Assembly (NCBI RefSeq): GCF_022267535.1
Contig: NZ_JAHNZV010000007.1
Span: forward strand, 26,398 to 90,397
DNA from: Psychromonas antarctica
GTDB lineage: Bacteria > Pseudomonadota > Gammaproteobacteria > Enterobacterales > Psychromonadaceae
Reading direction: 5' to 3'
Length of the DNA stretch: 64,000 nucleotides
This document shows positions 1 to 8,975 of the stretch, in pieces (the stretch's first letter is position 1; every line of letters begins with the position of its first letter). A program made the position numbers and the translations under genes. The notes under the pieces were generated by a model. It did not search any database. It was not told the origin of the DNA and saw only the letters and a list, made by a program, of their open reading frames with translations.

Positions 1-200
1 GTGGCGCAGGTAACTTTAAAAAGCAGATGAAACGAGCAGACAAGAGTGGTGCGCGCATCGCCTTAATTATCGGTGAAAGTGAGTTACAGAGTGGTTGTGT
101 CACAATAAAAGAATTACAAGGTAATACAGCGCAACAAACGGTTGCAACTGATCAACTAATTAAGGTATTACCTACCTATTTTAACGAATTGAACTCATAA
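1..200 (+). CDS. hisS: histidyl-tRNA synthetase, C-terminal end (partial)
   Basis: The open frame runs in from the left edge (first full codon at base 3) and stops with TAA at 198-200. The roughly 65 visible residues look like the C-terminal anticodon-binding domain of HisRS: a [16 protein letters not shown] segment followed by ALIIGESEL, the usual end of the protein in gammaproteobacteria. HisRS charges tRNA-His in the cytoplasm. The catalytic core lies outside the window. The gene sits 10 bp upstream of yfgM, as in the conserved hisS-yfgM-bamB-der order, which supports the call. Whether the upstream part is intact cannot be seen. Confidence 0.9.
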   Translation, partial: GAGNFKKQMKRADKSGARIALIIGESELQSGCVTIKELQGNTAQQTVATDQLIKVLPTYFNELNS

Positions 201-210
201 GGAATAACAA

Positions 211-891
211 GTGGTTGATATTATCGAAGGCTATGAAACAGAAGAGCAGCAAGTTGAAGCGATCAAAGGCTGGTGGAAAGAGAACGGCAATACACTCATT
301 ATAGGTGCAGTTGTTGGCTTAGCAGGCCTATGGGGATGGCGTTTTTATAATGAATCGGTTATCAGTGGTCAGGAACAAGCTTCACAAGCGTATTCGGATA
401 TGCTGGTTAAGTTTGAAGCGCAACAAGGAGATAAAGGATTACAAGATATCAGCCTCTTTGCGACTAATAATGTTGACAATAGCTATGGCGTATTGGCTTC
501 TTTATTACTTGCAAAAGAAGCGGTTGTACAAAAAAACTATTTATTAGCAAAAACGCAACTACAACAACTGCAAAGTCAAAACAGTTACGCCCCACTTAAT
601 TCGGTTATTAACTTACGTTTAGCTCGTATTCAACTGCAGCTTGGTGAGTACCCTGAGGCATTATCGACCTTAGCATTGATAACGGATAAAAGCTTTTTAG
701 GCAAAGCTTATCAAGTAAAAGGTAGTATCTTCCTGAAACAAGAGAAACTAGAAAACGCGCGAACTGCATTCCAAGATGCGATTAATGCAAGCCAAGGACG
801 TGTTGATCCTGCTTTACAGCTACAATTTGATGATCTGGCTCAATCTACAGATTCGTCCGTTGCTGCGCCGATTCTTGACGCTGAAAAATAA
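211..891 (+). CDS. yfgM: YfgM/RcsF-associated ancillary SecYEG translocon subunit
   Basis: The 226-aa protein has a short cytoplasmic N-terminus rich in acidic residues, one membrane segment at about residues 25-44, and a periplasmic TPR-like region (repeated helices such as LLAKTQLQQL, LRLARIQLQLGEYPEAL). This is the YfgM architecture. In E. coli the family partners PpiD at the SecYEG translocon and helps pass substrates to periplasmic chaperones. The start is GTG at 211, preceded by GGAATAACAA, a good ribosome site. It lies between hisS and bamB with very short gaps, so it is probably co-transcribed with bamB. Confidence 0.92.
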   Translation: MVDIIEGYETEEQQVEAIKGWWKENGNTLIIGAVVGLAGLWGWRFYNESVISGQEQASQAYSDMLVKFEAQQGDKGLQDISLFATNNVDNSYGVLASLLLAKEAVVQKNYLLAKTQLQQLQSQNSYAPLNSVINLRLARIQLQLGEYPEALSTLALITDKSFLGKAYQVKGSIFLKQEKLENARTAFQDAINASQGRVDPALQLQFDDLAQSTDSSVAAPILDAEK

Positions 892-904
892 ATAGAGATA
901 ACAG

Positions 905-2104
905 ATGAAGAAATGGTTTAAGCGTATTGCTATTATTTCCAGCGCGACTTTATTATTAACGGGTTGCTCTGTCTTTTCGAGTGAAGATGATGTGGTAGTT
1001 ATGGCTGAGTTGCCTGCTTTTGAACCATCTTATCAGCCGCAAATAGCGTGGCAGGAAAGTATTGGTAATGGTATTGATAAATACTATTCGCAATTACAGC
1101 CTGCTGTTGATCAGCAAGCTGTTTATGTTGCATCGCGAGATGGCAGAATAAAAGCATTCTCGCTTGATGGGGAAAAGTCACTTTGGTCAACTGATTTTAG
1201 GGATGATCAACGTAATCAATTAAATCGTTCTGCGCGTTTCTCCGGTGGCATCTCCTTATCGCCTGATAGTTTATTTATTGGCACTGAAAATGCGCAGGTT
1301 TTGGCCTTTAATAAAAGTGACGGCGAATTAAAATGGTTAGCAAAAGTTAGCGGTGAAGTGATCGCGCAGCCCGTTTACGCGAATGGTAAAGTGGTCGTGC
1401 ATACCTCTCGTGGGGATTTAATCTGCTTAGATAGCAATACGGGAGATATGCTGTGGACTCTTACCAATAAACAACCGAAATTAACATTGCGTGGCAGTGC
1501 CACACCATCAATTTCACAAGGTGGTATCGTATATGGTCGCGCAGATGGGTTTGTAGCCGTCGCTTTATTGGCAGATGGGCGTCCTCTTTGGCAGTTGCCC
1601 GTTGCCCGTCCTCATGGTGCAACAGAACTAGATCGTTTGGTTGACGTGGATATGCAACCTATTATTAATAACGGGATTGTTTATACGCTTGCTTATAACG
1701 GTAACCTTACTGCGATTGATTTGCTTAAAGGGGAGCAGCTTTGGTCTCGTAAATACGCGGGATTTAGGAATATTGCATTGTCAGGCAATTCGCTTTATCT
1801 CTGTGACTACCGCGGTTACATCTTTGCCGTAGATCGTAAATCAGGTAGTGAGCTGTGGGTAAATGATAAACTTGGATATCGAAACGTCACGGGAGTTACG
1901 GTCGCCAACCAGTATATCGTTGTCGGTGATGGTGAAGGTTATCTACATTGGATAAATCGTGATGATGGTGCCTTCGTAGCACAACAATACCTTGATTCAG
2001 ATGGTTTATACATGCAGCCTATCGCAACAGATACCCATCTTTATTTACAAACGCGCAGTGGTAAATTAATAGCCATTGAAAAACCGTCGTTAAATGTAGA
2101 ATAA
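905..2104 (+). CDS. bamB: Outer membrane assembly lipoprotein BamB
   Basis: BamB is the beta-propeller lipoprotein of the BAM complex, which inserts beta-barrel proteins into the outer membrane. The 399-aa product has a basic, hydrophobic signal peptide ending in a lipobox (LLLTGCS, Cys at about 21), so it should be lipidated. Repeated PQQ/WD-like blades follow, recognisable by AFSLDGEKSLW, AFNKSDGELKW, CLDSNTGDMLW, AIDLLKGEQLW and AVDRKSGSELW. Length matches the family (about 390 aa). It is 13 bp downstream of yfgM and is followed by a strong terminator. The start is ATG with an upstream purine-rich site. Confidence 0.96.
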   Translation: MKKWFKRIAIISSATLLLTGCSVFSSEDDVVVMAELPAFEPSYQPQIAWQESIGNGIDKYYSQLQPAVDQQAVYVASRDGRIKAFSLDGEKSLWSTDFRDDQRNQLNRSARFSGGISLSPDSLFIGTENAQVLAFNKSDGELKWLAKVSGEVIAQPVYANGKVVVHTSRGDLICLDSNTGDMLWTLTNKQPKLTLRGSATPSISQGGIVYGRADGFVAVALLADGRPLWQLPVARPHGATELDRLVDVDMQPIINNGIVYTLAYNGNLTAIDLLKGEQLWSRKYAGFRNIALSGNSLYLCDYRGYIFAVDRKSGSELWVNDKLGYRNVTGVTVANQYIVVGDGEGYLHWINRDDGAFVAQQYLDSDGLYMQPIATDTHLYLQTRSGKLIAIEKPSLNVE

Positions 2105-2131
2105 TTACTTAATTATTTACTGTATACTATT

Positions 2132-2165
2132 AACCCCTCGTCTTTTTTGACAAGGGGTTTTTTTT
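2132..2165 (+). terminator. Rho-independent terminator after bamB
   Basis: AACCCCT and AAGGGGTT form the stem, extended by GTC/GAC, and a run of eight or more T follows. It ends the hisS-yfgM-bamB transcript 28 bp after the bamB stop and just before der. Confidence 0.85.
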
Positions 2166-2183
2166 GTTTTATAGGATTGAAAT

Positions 2184-3650
2184 ATGTTACCAGTCATCGC
2201 TTTAGTTGGTCGTCCAAATGTGGGCAAATCGACTTTATTTAACCGCTTAACTCGTACTCGTGATGCGTTGGTTGCGGACTTCCCAGGTTTGACGCGAGAT
2301 CGTAAATATGGGCAAGCAAAAATCGAAGAGAGAGAGTTCATCGTCATTGATACCGGCGGTATTACAGGAGATGAAGAGGGCATTGATGCCTTAATGGCGG
2401 GGCAATCTTTACAAGCAATTGAAGAAGCTGATGCTGTTTTATTTCTCGTTGACGCACGTGCGGGAATGACGGTGGGTGATGAAGCTATTGCCGATCATTT
2501 ACGTAAACAAGAGAAAAAGATATTTATTGTCGCCAATAAAACCGACGGTATTGATGCTGATTCTGTCTGTGGTGAATTTTATGCGCTTGGTTTAGGTGAG
2601 GTTTATCATATTGCAGCAGCACACGGTAAAGGTGTGCGCCAGATGATAGATACTGCATTAGATGGTTTTTTCGATGATATTCCTGAAGAAGATGAGTTCG
2701 ATGAATTTGAGCAAGCCCTTGAATACGCAGAAGATGATGAAGATGCATTGCTGAAAGAGCAAGAGCGGCTTAAAAATCTGCCTATTAAATTGGCCCTAAT
2801 CGGTCGACCTAATGTGGGTAAATCAACCTTAACTAACCGCATATTAGGTGAAGAGCGGGTGCTTGTTTATGATATGCCGGGCACAACGCGAGACAGTATT
2901 TATATTCCAATGAGTCGTGATGATCGCGAATATATTTTGATCGATACTGCGGGCGTGCGTAAACGTAAAAAAGTCAATGAAACGGTTGAAAAGTTTTCCG
3001 TAATCAAAACATTAAAAGCAATTGAAGATTGTAATGTGGTCTTGCTGATTATTGATGCACGTGATGGCATTTCAGATCAAGATTTATCGTTATTAGGTTT
3101 TACACTTAATGCTGGACGTTCATTGGTGATTGCCGTCAATAAATGGGATGGCATGAATGACTATGATAAAGATCGTGTTAAAAGTGAATTAGATCGCCGA
3201 CTTGGTTTTATTGACTTTGCAAAAATCCATTTTATTTCAGCCCTTCACGGCACCGGTGTCGGACATCTATACGAGTCAGTTGAAGAAGCCTATGATTCGT
3301 CAACAAAACGAATTTCCACATCAATGTTAACACGTATTATGGGCATGGCTGTTGATGATCATAATCCACCAATGGTACAAGGGCGTCGTGTTAAGTTACG
3401 TTATGCGCATGCGGGGGGATATAATCCGCCCATTATTGTTATTCATGGTAATCAAGTTAAAAAATTACCGGATTCCTACAAACGTTATTTGATGAATTAT
3501 TTCCGTCGTTCGCTGGCGATTATGGGTACACCGATTCGTATTGAATTTCGTGAAGGCACGAATCCATTTGAAGGACGTCGTAATAAATTAACGCCGAATC
3601 AGATGTATAAACGCCAACGTATGATGAAGTTCCATAAAAAAGGAAAATAA
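2184..3650 (+). CDS. der: Ribosome-associated GTPase Der (EngA)
   Basis: Der is an essential GTPase with two tandem G domains that acts in maturation of the 50S subunit. Both domains are visible in the 488-aa product: GRPNVGKST at residues 9-17 and again at about 208-216, DTGG and DTAG G3 motifs, NKTD and NKWD G4 motifs. A KH-like C-terminal domain (from about residue 370) ends in a basic tail ([10 protein letters not shown]). An acidic linker ([10 protein letters not shown]) joins the domains. Length is normal for the family. The upstream bamB terminator means it probably has its own promoter, or relies on readthrough. yfgJ follows after 2 bp. Confidence 0.97.
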   Translation: MLPVIALVGRPNVGKSTLFNRLTRTRDALVADFPGLTRDRKYGQAKIEEREFIVIDTGGITGDEEGIDALMAGQSLQAIEEADAVLFLVDARAGMTVGDEAIADHLRKQEKKIFIVANKTDGIDADSVCGEFYALGLGEVYHIAAAHGKGVRQMIDTALDGFFDDIPEEDEFDEFEQALEYAEDDEDALLKEQERLKNLPIKLALIGRPNVGKSTLTNRILGEERVLVYDMPGTTRDSIYIPMSRDDREYILIDTAGVRKRKKVNETVEKFSVIKTLKAIEDCNVVLLIIDARDGISDQDLSLLGFTLNAGRSLVIAVNKWDGMNDYDKDRVKSELDRRLGFIDFAKIHFISALHGTGVGHLYESVEEAYDSSTKRISTSMLTRIMGMAVDDHNPPMVQGRRVKLRYAHAGGYNPPIIVIHGNQVKKLPDSYKRYLMNYFRRSLAIMGTPIRIEFREGTNPFEGRRNKLTPNQMYKRQRMMKFHKKGK

Positions 3651-3652
3651 CT

Positions 3653-3883
3653 ATGGAATTAACGTGTCCAAAATGTCAGAACGAAATAGAGTATGGCGGC
3701 ATACAAAAACAAAATTACCATTGCGATGCTTGCGCTGGTGATTTTAAATTACATGCCGCATGTGATAAGTGTGGTGATAAACTTGAACTTTTGCAGGCCT
3801 GTGGAGCAGCAAATTTATGGTGTAACAGCTGTAATGAATTAAAAAGTAAGTCAACTGCTATTTATACACTGCAACCGTTGTAG
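3653..3883 (+). CDS. yfgJ: Double zinc-ribbon protein YfgJ
   Basis: This 76-aa protein is almost entirely two zinc ribbons: CPKC (residues 5-8) with CDAC (25-28), and CDKC (37-40) with CNSC near 57-60. The opening MELTCPKCQ and the later ACGAANLWC strongly resemble E. coli YfgJ, which sits at the same place beside der. The molecular role of the family is not known to me. The start is 3 bp after der, so it is translationally close to Der and may share its transcript. A terminator follows. Confidence 0.88.
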   Translation: MELTCPKCQNEIEYGGIQKQNYHCDACAGDFKLHAACDKCGDKLELLQACGAANLWCNSCNELKSKSTAIYTLQPL

Positions 3884-3904
3884 ATTTTTATCTGTTATAA
3901 ACGT

Positions 3905-3942
3905 AAAAAAGCCATTAACTAAATTTAGCTAATGGCTTTTTT
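3905..3942. terminator. Bidirectional terminator between yfgJ and purU
   Basis: AAAAAAGCCATTA and TAATGGCTTTTTT form a symmetric hairpin with T-runs on both strands. It can end der-yfgJ on the plus strand and ychJ-purU on the minus strand. Confidence 0.88.
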
Positions 3943-3959
3943 GTGTGCACTAAGTAGGA

Positions 3960-4796
3960 CTATTTAAACACGACAGTACGGTTAGCATAAACAAAAACCT
4001 TATCATCTAATACTTGTTGTAGCGCATTGCTTAATACTGAACGCTCAACATCACGGCCTGCTTTTGCGAGATCTTCAGCACTATAAGCATGATCTATATG
4101 GGCGATATCTTGGGTAATAATAGGCCCTTCATCGAGATCGTTATTTACAAAATGTGCAGTGGCACCGATTATTTTTACGCCGCGATCAAATGCTTGTTGA
4201 TACGGTTTTGCACCGATAAAGGCGGGTAAAAAGGAGTGATGAATATTGATCAGTTTGTTTTCATAAGCAGCAACAAAAGTCGGTGTTAAAATACGCATGT
4301 ACTTCGCTAAAATGACATAGTCAGGTGTGTAAGGCGCAATGGCGTCTAATACTTTCTGCTCATGTGCTTCACGAGTCAGGCCCTCATGACTGACTGTGTG
4401 ATAAGGGATATTAAATTTAGCGACTAACTCTTCAAGTATATCGTAGTTGCCGATAACAGCTGCAATTTCTACATCAATACCGCCATAAGTACTTTTCATT
4501 AAAATATCGCCAAGACAGTGCGTTTCTTTGGTCACTAAGATTACGATTCGCTTACGTTTTTGTGATACTAAAGCGCGTCGAGAGCCTGTTGGCAAATTGA
4601 AATCTAGATCAGCCAACAGTGTATGATCGTTAAAGTAGCCTTCAATTTCGGTACGCATAAAGAAGCGCCCATGTTGGTGATCTACAAATTCATTGTTTTT
4701 AATTATATTGAGTTGGTGCTTTTGGCAGATATTGGTGATCTGAGCAATCAGTCCTTTGCTATCTGGGCAATCGGTTAGTAGTGTTTTCTTTTCCAT
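3960..4796 (-). CDS. purU: Formyltetrahydrofolate deformylase
   Basis: PurU hydrolyses 10-formyl-THF to formate and THF, balancing one-carbon pools and supplying formate for purine synthesis. The 278-aa protein has an N-terminal ACT domain (about 5-80, opening LLTDCPDSKGLIAQI) and a C-terminal formyltransferase fold. Catalytic features are visible: NIHHSFLPAFIGAKPY (His of the Asn-His-Asp set) and DLDEGPIITQ (Asp). Length matches E. coli PurU (280 aa). It lies 26 bp downstream of ychJ on the same strand and both are flanked by terminators, so ychJ-purU is a probable two-gene unit. Confidence 0.96.
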   Translation of the reverse strand: MEKKTLLTDCPDSKGLIAQITNICQKHQLNIIKNNEFVDHQHGRFFMRTEIEGYFNDHTLLADLDFNLPTGSRRALVSQKRKRIVILVTKETHCLGDILMKSTYGGIDVEIAAVIGNYDILEELVAKFNIPYHTVSHEGLTREAHEQKVLDAIAPYTPDYVILAKYMRILTPTFVAAYENKLINIHHSFLPAFIGAKPYQQAFDRGVKIIGATAHFVNNDLDEGPIITQDIAHIDHAYSAEDLAKAGRDVERSVLSNALQQVLDDKVFVYANRTVVFK

Positions 4797-4822
4797 TATA
4801 GTCTCTTTATTTCCTCGCTATA

Positions 4823-5296
4823 TCAGCCGCAACATTTTTTATATTTTTTGCCACTGCCACAGGGGCAGTTATCATTTCGTGTTATCTTACCTGATTTTTG
4901 CTCAGGATAAAAAATACCATCACAATAAAGCCATTGATCGTGCTCTTTAACAAAACGAGAGCGTTCATGGTGGCAGTGTAATTGCCCGTTTTCTATAAAC
5001 CAAGCTTTGAATTCTACAAAGCCAATATCACCAGAACTATCCGTTGCTATTATCTGTAAGTTTCTCCACTCTACTGTTTTGCTAGCTAACTGTGCTGCGC
5101 TCAGCGAGCCGCGGTAATCTCTGTGATAGGTCAAAAGAAGGTAATCACCTAATTGATAAACAAAGGCACTAAAACGCGATCGCATTAGCTGCTCGCAGTT
5201 GCATGCCGTGGTTTTATTATTATGCAATGGAAAACAACATTGTTGATATGTTTTGCCGCTTTTGCAGGGGCAATCTGGGTACATTAGAGTATTCAT
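4823..5296 (-). CDS. ychJ: YchJ family SEC-C motif protein (UPF0225)
   Basis: This 157-aa protein carries a SEC-C zinc motif at each end: CPCKSGKTYQQCC near residue 9 and CPCGSGKKYKKCC at the C-terminus. Between them is the NTF2-like YchJ domain (MRSRFSAFVYQLGDYLLLTYH). SEC-C motifs bind zinc and often mediate protein contacts, as in SecA. YchJ's own function is not established. In E. coli it is also next to purU, and that linkage is conserved here. It is probably transcribed with purU from a promoter between it and the asnB terminator. Confidence 0.93.
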   Translation of the reverse strand: MNTLMYPDCPCKSGKTYQQCCFPLHNNKTTACNCEQLMRSRFSAFVYQLGDYLLLTYHRDYRGSLSAAQLASKTVEWRNLQIIATDSSGDIGFVEFKAWFIENGQLHCHHERSRFVKEHDQWLYCDGIFYPEQKSGKITRNDNCPCGSGKKYKKCCG

Positions 5297-5313
5297 TTTA
5301 TTCTTTGTGTTAT

Positions 5314-5342
5314 AAAAAAAAAGCGTTCAAAGGAACGCTTTT
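5314..5342 (-). terminator. Terminator after asnB
   Basis: Read on the minus strand, AAGCGTTC-CTTT-GAACGCTT is followed by a run of T. It lies just beyond the asnB stop and separates asnB from ychJ-purU. Confidence 0.87.
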
Positions 5343-5376
5343 GTGCTTAATTAAAAGCATTAATCATCAGATTTGA

Positions 5377-7047
5377 TTATTTGCTTTTGTAGGCATCATT
5401 ATGAATCCCTGCAGCTCGGCCAGAAGGATCCGCATTAAGTTGGAAGCTTTCATCCCAAGCTAATGCTTCAACGGTTGAGCAAGCAACTGATTTGCCATGC
5501 GGTACACATTCTGCAGCACTGTCAAGTGGGAAGTGGCTAGCAAAAATTGTACGGTAGAAATAAGCTTCCTTAGTATCGGGTGTATTAATTGGGTATTTAA
5601 ACTGCGCAGTCGCTAGTTGCTGATCCGTTACTTGTGTTTCGATGTGTGCTTTTAACGTATCTATCCAGTTGTAACCGACACCATCAGAGAACTGCTCTTT
5701 TTGACGCCATAATACTTCACTTAACAACTGTCCTTCAAACGCTTCACGAAGAATGTTCTTTTCGATACGGCCATCTTTGATCATTTTAAGTTCTGGGTTA
5801 GTGCGCATCGCCACATCCATAAACTCTTTGTCTAAGAATGGGACGCGTGCTTCAATTCCCCAAGCTGCCATTGATTTATTCGCGCGTAGACAGTCAAACA
5901 TATGCAGTTTGCTGAGTTTACGGTTCAACTCTTCATGTAATTCTTGTGGATTTGGTGCTTTATGGAAGTATAAGTAACCGGCAAATATTTCATCTGCACC
6001 TTCTCCAGATAGTACCATTTTAATGCCCATCGCTTTAATCTTACGTGCCATTAAATACATAGGAGTTGAAGCGCGGATAGTGGTCACATCGTACGTTTCG
6101 ATATGGTAGATAACTTCACGCAAAGCATCGATGCCATTTTGTACGGTAAAGATAATCGGATGGTGAATAGTGCCTAATTCTTTCGCTACTTTTGCAGCGG
6201 CGGCTAAATCAGGCGATCCTTCAAGTCCGACAGAAAATGAGTGCAGTTGTGGCCACCATGCGCCAGTTTCATCGTTGTCTTCAATGCGCTGTTTTGCAAA
6301 TTTTTGCGTGATGGCAGAGATAACAGAAGAATCCAGACCACCTGATAGCAATACACCGTAAGGTACATCACACATCAATTGACGTTTAACCGATGCTTCA
6401 AGTGCTTGACCTATTTCAGCAGCACTACCGCCGTTATCTTTAACTGCATCATATTGCATCCAGTCACGCGTGTAATATTGAGTGATTTCACCGATTTCAC
6501 TGTCTAAAAAGGATCCCGTTGGGAATTCCTGAACTTTTGTACAGATGGGTGTTAATGCCTTCATTTCAGAAGCAACGTAAAAGTTACCGTGTTCATCCCA
6601 GCCCATATAAAGCGGGATAATACCCATATGGTCACGGCCAATTAGATATTTGTCTTTTTCAGCATCATATAAACAGAAGGCAAAAATACCATTAAGGTCA
6701 TCTAAGAATGCATTACCTTTTTCTTCATATAAGCCGAGAATGATTTCGCAGTCCGATTTTGTTTTGAACTGGTATCCGCAGGTCAGTTGTGTTGCTAATT
6801 CTTTATGGTTATAGATTTCACCATTAACCGCTAGGATATGTGTGTTATTTTGATTGTATAGTGGCTGCGCGCCTGTATTGACGTCAACAATTGACAGACG
6901 TTCATGGACAAGGATTGCTTTTTCAGAAGAGTACACACCAGACCAATCGGGGCCTCGGTGGCGAAGCAGTTTAGACATTTCAATTGCTTGTTGGCGCAAT
7001 GCGATAGGATCGCTTTTAATGTCGAGCACACCAAAAATAGAACACAT
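5377..7047 (-). CDS. asnB: Asparagine synthetase B (glutamine-hydrolysing)
   Basis: AsnB makes asparagine from aspartate, ATP and glutamine. The mature enzyme needs Cys right after the initiator Met as the glutaminase nucleophile, which fixes the start at the ATG of MCSIFGVLDIK (7047), preceded by AAAAGGTAACGTT. The longer open frame to 7149 would bury that Cys and is rejected. The resulting 556 aa match the E. coli enzyme. Glutaminase motifs (RHRGPDWSG, NGEIYNH) occupy the N-terminal 200 residues, and the synthetase ATP-pyrophosphatase loop LLSGGLDSSV lies at about 230. The gene has its own terminator and stands alone. Confidence 0.97.
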   Translation of the reverse strand: MCSIFGVLDIKSDPIALRQQAIEMSKLLRHRGPDWSGVYSSEKAILVHERLSIVDVNTGAQPLYNQNNTHILAVNGEIYNHKELATQLTCGYQFKTKSDCEIILGLYEEKGNAFLDDLNGIFAFCLYDAEKDKYLIGRDHMGIIPLYMGWDEHGNFYVASEMKALTPICTKVQEFPTGSFLDSEIGEITQYYTRDWMQYDAVKDNGGSAAEIGQALEASVKRQLMCDVPYGVLLSGGLDSSVISAITQKFAKQRIEDNDETGAWWPQLHSFSVGLEGSPDLAAAAKVAKELGTIHHPIIFTVQNGIDALREVIYHIETYDVTTIRASTPMYLMARKIKAMGIKMVLSGEGADEIFAGYLYFHKAPNPQELHEELNRKLSKLHMFDCLRANKSMAAWGIEARVPFLDKEFMDVAMRTNPELKMIKDGRIEKNILREAFEGQLLSEVLWRQKEQFSDGVGYNWIDTLKAHIETQVTDQQLATAQFKYPINTPDTKEAYFYRTIFASHFPLDSAAECVPHGKSVACSTVEALAWDESFQLNADPSGRAAGIHNDAYKSK

Positions 7048-7252
7048 AACGTTACCTTTTATTTGAACACAAATACTGAGAGTATTGGGTATCTTTGAAT
7101 ATTTATTAATGCTTATCCGTTTTCCAAAATAAAGCAAAAAGAGAATCATTTTTGTAAAAATTTAATTGTTTTATTTTTGCAGACTATTTAAGAAAAGTCA
7201 CACTAAATCCGTGTAAATCAGCTATAAATTCAGTGATTAAGTGATTTTTTCG

Positions 7253-8869
7253 TTATAACTCATGCTGATCTGGGCTTTTTGATAAATTGGGCCGCAGCTC
7301 ATCGCAAACATGCTGTGCAAAACCGGTGCCCGCTTCCACATACATATTGTAAACAGGGCTCACCCCAAGTGCACTTAATTCATGTTCATCCTCGTTATAG
7401 TGTGCCAGTGCCGATACGCTAAAGCTGCGCTTCTCAATTTTATTAAGCTGCTCCGCTGCATAACGGTTCCCGTTATGATCGGGCATCGCTAATAAAATAA
7501 GTTTTATATTATCGGTGAGTTGTAATTTATTCCAAAAATCAGAGTCAAGTGCATCACCGGTAATCACGCGTCGCCCCAATGCGCGATGTTTGAGAGTGGT
7601 TTGATGATCATAATCGACACCCATCACTTTTTCGCCATAGATTAGTTTTAAAGCATCATAAGCGCCAGCACCAACACGGCCCATTCCCATCACTAATATT
7701 TGCGCATCGCCAACGCGGACCGGACGATCACTTTTGTGCAAGCGAGTAGATTGGAATCGTTTTAATGGGTGGCTAAAGCGGGTATAGATCCGATCTGCAA
7801 ATTTATTAAAGAGTGCAGCAATAATAAAACTAAAAGAGACGGCAAGTGCGGTAATAATCAACCAATCTTGTGATAACCAGCCTTTATAAGTCGCAATAGA
7901 GGCCACAATCAGACCAAATTCACTGTAATTGGCTAATGTGAATGAGGCAAAAAGTGCAGTACGGGAGCGCAATTTAAACTGCGTTAAGGTAATAAAATAG
8001 AGTGCGATTTTTCCGAGTAGGAGTAATGAAATAACAGCCGCAATCATAACATGATCAATATTAGGTAATCCGCCTAGTCCGATCGTTAAAAAGAAGCAGA
8101 TTAAAAATAGTTCTTTCATATTAAACAGAGATTTAGCCATTTCTTTAGCACTAGGATGCCCGGCTAGCAACATACCTGCAATCAAAGCCCCCAAATCAGC
8201 CTTTATGCCGACCGATTCAAATAACCCTGCGCCGATCACAAGGGCCAAGAAAAAACCGTATAAAACCAGCAACTCTCCATGACCAGCACGGTCGAGTAAT
8301 TTGAAAAGTAGGGGTTTGGCGAGTGGTAAGGCAAACAGTGATAGTGCCCATATAGATGGAATTTCTCCCATAGAAATGGTTAAAAAAAGTACGGCGAAGA
8401 TATCTTGCATAATCAATATGCCGATTGCAATTCGTCCATAAAGCGAGTTGGTTTCACTCATTTCTTCAAGTATTTTCACCGCAAAAACAGTGCTGGAGAA
8501 GCTTAAAGCAAAAGAGACAAGCAACAAAGCGGATAGGTTAAGCGAGCTAAAAAAATAAAAACCAAGCTGCTTGAACGTCAGTAAAAGCAGCGCGTAAAAA
8601 ATAACGCTGCTGAGCATATGGATACTTGCGCCGCCCCATACTTCTATTTTAAATAGAGTGCGCAGATCTAATTTTAAGCCGATTGAGAAGAGTAAAAGAG
8701 TGACGCCTAAATCAGCAAAAGTAGTCAACCCAGCAACTGATTCAAAGCCGAGAAAATTAAGAGCGAAACCAGCTAATAGAAACCCGACCATGGGTGGCAA
8801 TCCAACGAGGTTTATTACCATGCCAAAGGTAAATGCGGTACCAATAAAAAGTAATAATGTAGTATCCAT
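7253..8869 (-). CDS. Kef/YbaL-type monovalent cation:proton antiporter (CPA2)
   Basis: The 538-aa protein has about twelve hydrophobic segments over residues 1-370, typical of the Na+/H+ exchanger domain of CPA2 antiporters (GADLGALIAGMLLAGHP-like segment at about 225). A cytoplasmic Rossmann RCK_N (TrkA-N) domain follows at about 390-515, with nucleotide loop VMGMGRVGAGAYDAL and an acidic strand end (GVDYD). It resembles E. coli YbaL and KefB/KefC and should exchange K+ or Na+ for H+ at the inner membrane. No RCK_C domain is evident, and no KefF/KefG-like ancillary gene is adjacent, so glutathione gating as in KefC is not supported. It is transcribed alone. Confidence 0.88.
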   Translation of the reverse strand: MDTTLLLFIGTAFTFGMVINLVGLPPMVGFLLAGFALNFLGFESVAGLTTFADLGVTLLLFSIGLKLDLRTLFKIEVWGGASIHMLSSVIFYALLLLTFKQLGFYFFSSLNLSALLLVSFALSFSSTVFAVKILEEMSETNSLYGRIAIGILIMQDIFAVLFLTISMGEIPSIWALSLFALPLAKPLLFKLLDRAGHGELLVLYGFFLALVIGAGLFESVGIKADLGALIAGMLLAGHPSAKEMAKSLFNMKELFLICFFLTIGLGGLPNIDHVMIAAVISLLLLGKIALYFITLTQFKLRSRTALFASFTLANYSEFGLIVASIATYKGWLSQDWLIITALAVSFSFIIAALFNKFADRIYTRFSHPLKRFQSTRLHKSDRPVRVGDAQILVMGMGRVGAGAYDALKLIYGEKVMGVDYDHQTTLKHRALGRRVITGDALDSDFWNKLQLTDNIKLILLAMPDHNGNRYAAEQLNKIEKRSFSVSALAHYNEDEHELSALGVSPVYNMYVEAGTGFAQHVCDELRPNLSKSPDQHEL

Positions 8870-8975
8870 AATTTCAACTTCTATGCTTTTATTATCTGTT
8901 TGATTTTATGGTAATAAAGTAGGTAGAACAAATTTATTTATCTTATTGAAGTAACGCGACATTTGCTGGGCGACT

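Noticed and set aside
7048..7149. N-terminal extension of asnB
   Set aside because: Would place 34 residues before the catalytic Cys that must follow the initiator Met.
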